6,154 nucleotides of DNA from Paracoccaceae bacterium. GTDB taxonomy: Bacteria; Pseudomonadota; Alphaproteobacteria; Rhodobacterales; Rhodobacteraceae. Within the stretch, counting starts at the first letter, position 1; every line of letters starts with the position of its first letter. Position numbers and translations under genes: made by a program. Under the pieces are notes generated by a model. That model was not told the DNA's origin and searched no databases. It saw nothing but the letters and a program-made list of their open reading frames with translations. Shown piece by piece: positions 5,660 to 6,154 of this stretch. Location: assembly GCA_020852535.1 (NCBI GenBank), contig JADZAO010000034.1, forward strand, positions 1-6,154. Direction: 5' to 3'.

Positions 5660-6154
5660 ATGGCACAGGCAAAGAACCACGATTATCACATCTTGCACCC
5701 GTCAATCTGGCCGTTGATTGGCGCCATTTCTGCCTTTGTGATGTTGTTTGGCGCAGTGCTGTGGATGCATGGTAAGGGACCGTGGCTTGGGCTGATAGGT
5801 CTGGCAGGTGTGCTTTACGTCATGTTCGCATGGTGGTCGGATGTGGTGACCGAAAGTTTGGTGGGGGATCACACGCCGGTCGTTCGCATTGGGCTACGTT
5901 ATGGCTTTATTATGTTCATCATGTCGGAAGTCATGTTCTTTGCCGCATGGTTTTGGTCGTTTTTCAAACACGCGCTTTATCCGATGGGCCCCGAAAGCCC
6001 TGCGGTCGACGGTGTTTGGCCTCCGACTGGCGTTGAGACTTTAGATCCATGGCATCTGCCATTGATCAATACGCTGATTTTGCTGTGCTCAGGTGCTGCG
6101 GCTACATGGGCGCACCATGCACTGGTGCACGAGAATAACCGCAAGGACCTGAAG
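5660..6154 (+). CDS. ctaE: Cytochrome c oxidase subunit III, 3' end outside window
   Basis: Also called coxC. Subunit III is a seven-helix membrane protein that binds subunit I, holds lipids and protects the oxidase from turnover inactivation by supporting D-pathway proton uptake. The 165 visible codons are open to the last base and make up about 60 percent of the usual 260-275. They read MAQAKNHDYHILHPSIWP at the start, then HTPVVRIGLRYGFIMF, then MSEVMFFAAWFW with the conserved membrane Glu90, then GVWPP, DPWHLPLINTLILL and TWAHHA, all subunit III hallmarks. The loop after the first helix (MHGKGPW) seems about eight residues shorter than in Rhodobacter sphaeroides, as recalled. The ATG is 22 nt after the ctaG stop, with a weak GAGAG at 5646-5650. 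A nearer ATG at 5644 is in another frame and leads to a short unrelated peptide. Confidence 0.97.
   Translation, partial: MAQAKNHDYHILHPSIWPLIGAISAFVMLFGAVLWMHGKGPWLGLIGLAGVLYVMFAWWSDVVTESLVGDHTPVVRIGLRYGFIMFIMSEVMFFAAWFWSFFKHALYPMGPESPAVDGVWPPTGVETLDPWHLPLINTLILLCSGAAATWAHHALVHENNRKDLK

Noticed and set aside
6061..6070. ATTGATCAAT, a 10-bp palindrome resembling an Fnr half-site pair
   Set aside because: It lacks the 4-nt spacer between half-sites and lies in a conserved coding stretch of ctaE (PLINTL).

Overview
The window looks like chromosomal DNA of an alphaproteobacterium, most likely order Rhodobacterales (Rhodobacter, Paracoccus and roseobacter relatives). This rests on protein similarity recalled from memory and on gene order: tldD diverging from a coxB(ctaC)-ctaB-coxF-ctaG-ctaE cluster is a familiar arrangement in that group. 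Base composition is moderate by eye, so I do not name a genus.

Layout: (1) 1-1311, plus strand, is the 3' part of a family M32 (Taq-type) metallocarboxypeptidase gene whose start lies upstream of the window. (2) 1361-2782, minus strand, is tldD, a complete TldD-family metalloprotease gene convergent with the first gene. The 49-nt gap between them holds a small inverted repeat. (3) 2783-2967 is a divergent intergenic region with a near-consensus Fnr/FixK-type box (2795-2808) and a possible promoter for the oxidase genes. (4) 2968 to the window end is a tight plus-strand run for aa3-type cytochrome c oxidase: coxB (subunit II, CuA), ctaB (heme O synthase), a 58-codon gene starting with GTG (coxF-like), ctaG (Cox11-type CuB copper chaperone) and ctaE (subunit III, cut by the window end).

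The five oxidase genes work together. CoxB accepts electrons from cytochrome c through CuA. CtaB makes heme O, the precursor of heme A. CtaG delivers copper to the CuB site of subunit I. CtaE stabilises the core. The coxF product is a predicted one-helix membrane protein, probably an assembly factor by position. Subunit I (ctaD) is not in the window. The spacings (66, 1, -4 and 22 nt) suggest one transcript, with translational coupling from ctaB through coxF to ctaG and a hairpin right after coxB that may set the ratio of subunit II to the assembly factors.

I see no mobile element, CRISPR array, RNA gene or evidence of a novel multi-gene system. The points most worth checking are the Fnr-type box, the post-coxB hairpin, the coxF-like small gene, and a Lys-to-Met change beside the CuA domain of CoxB.
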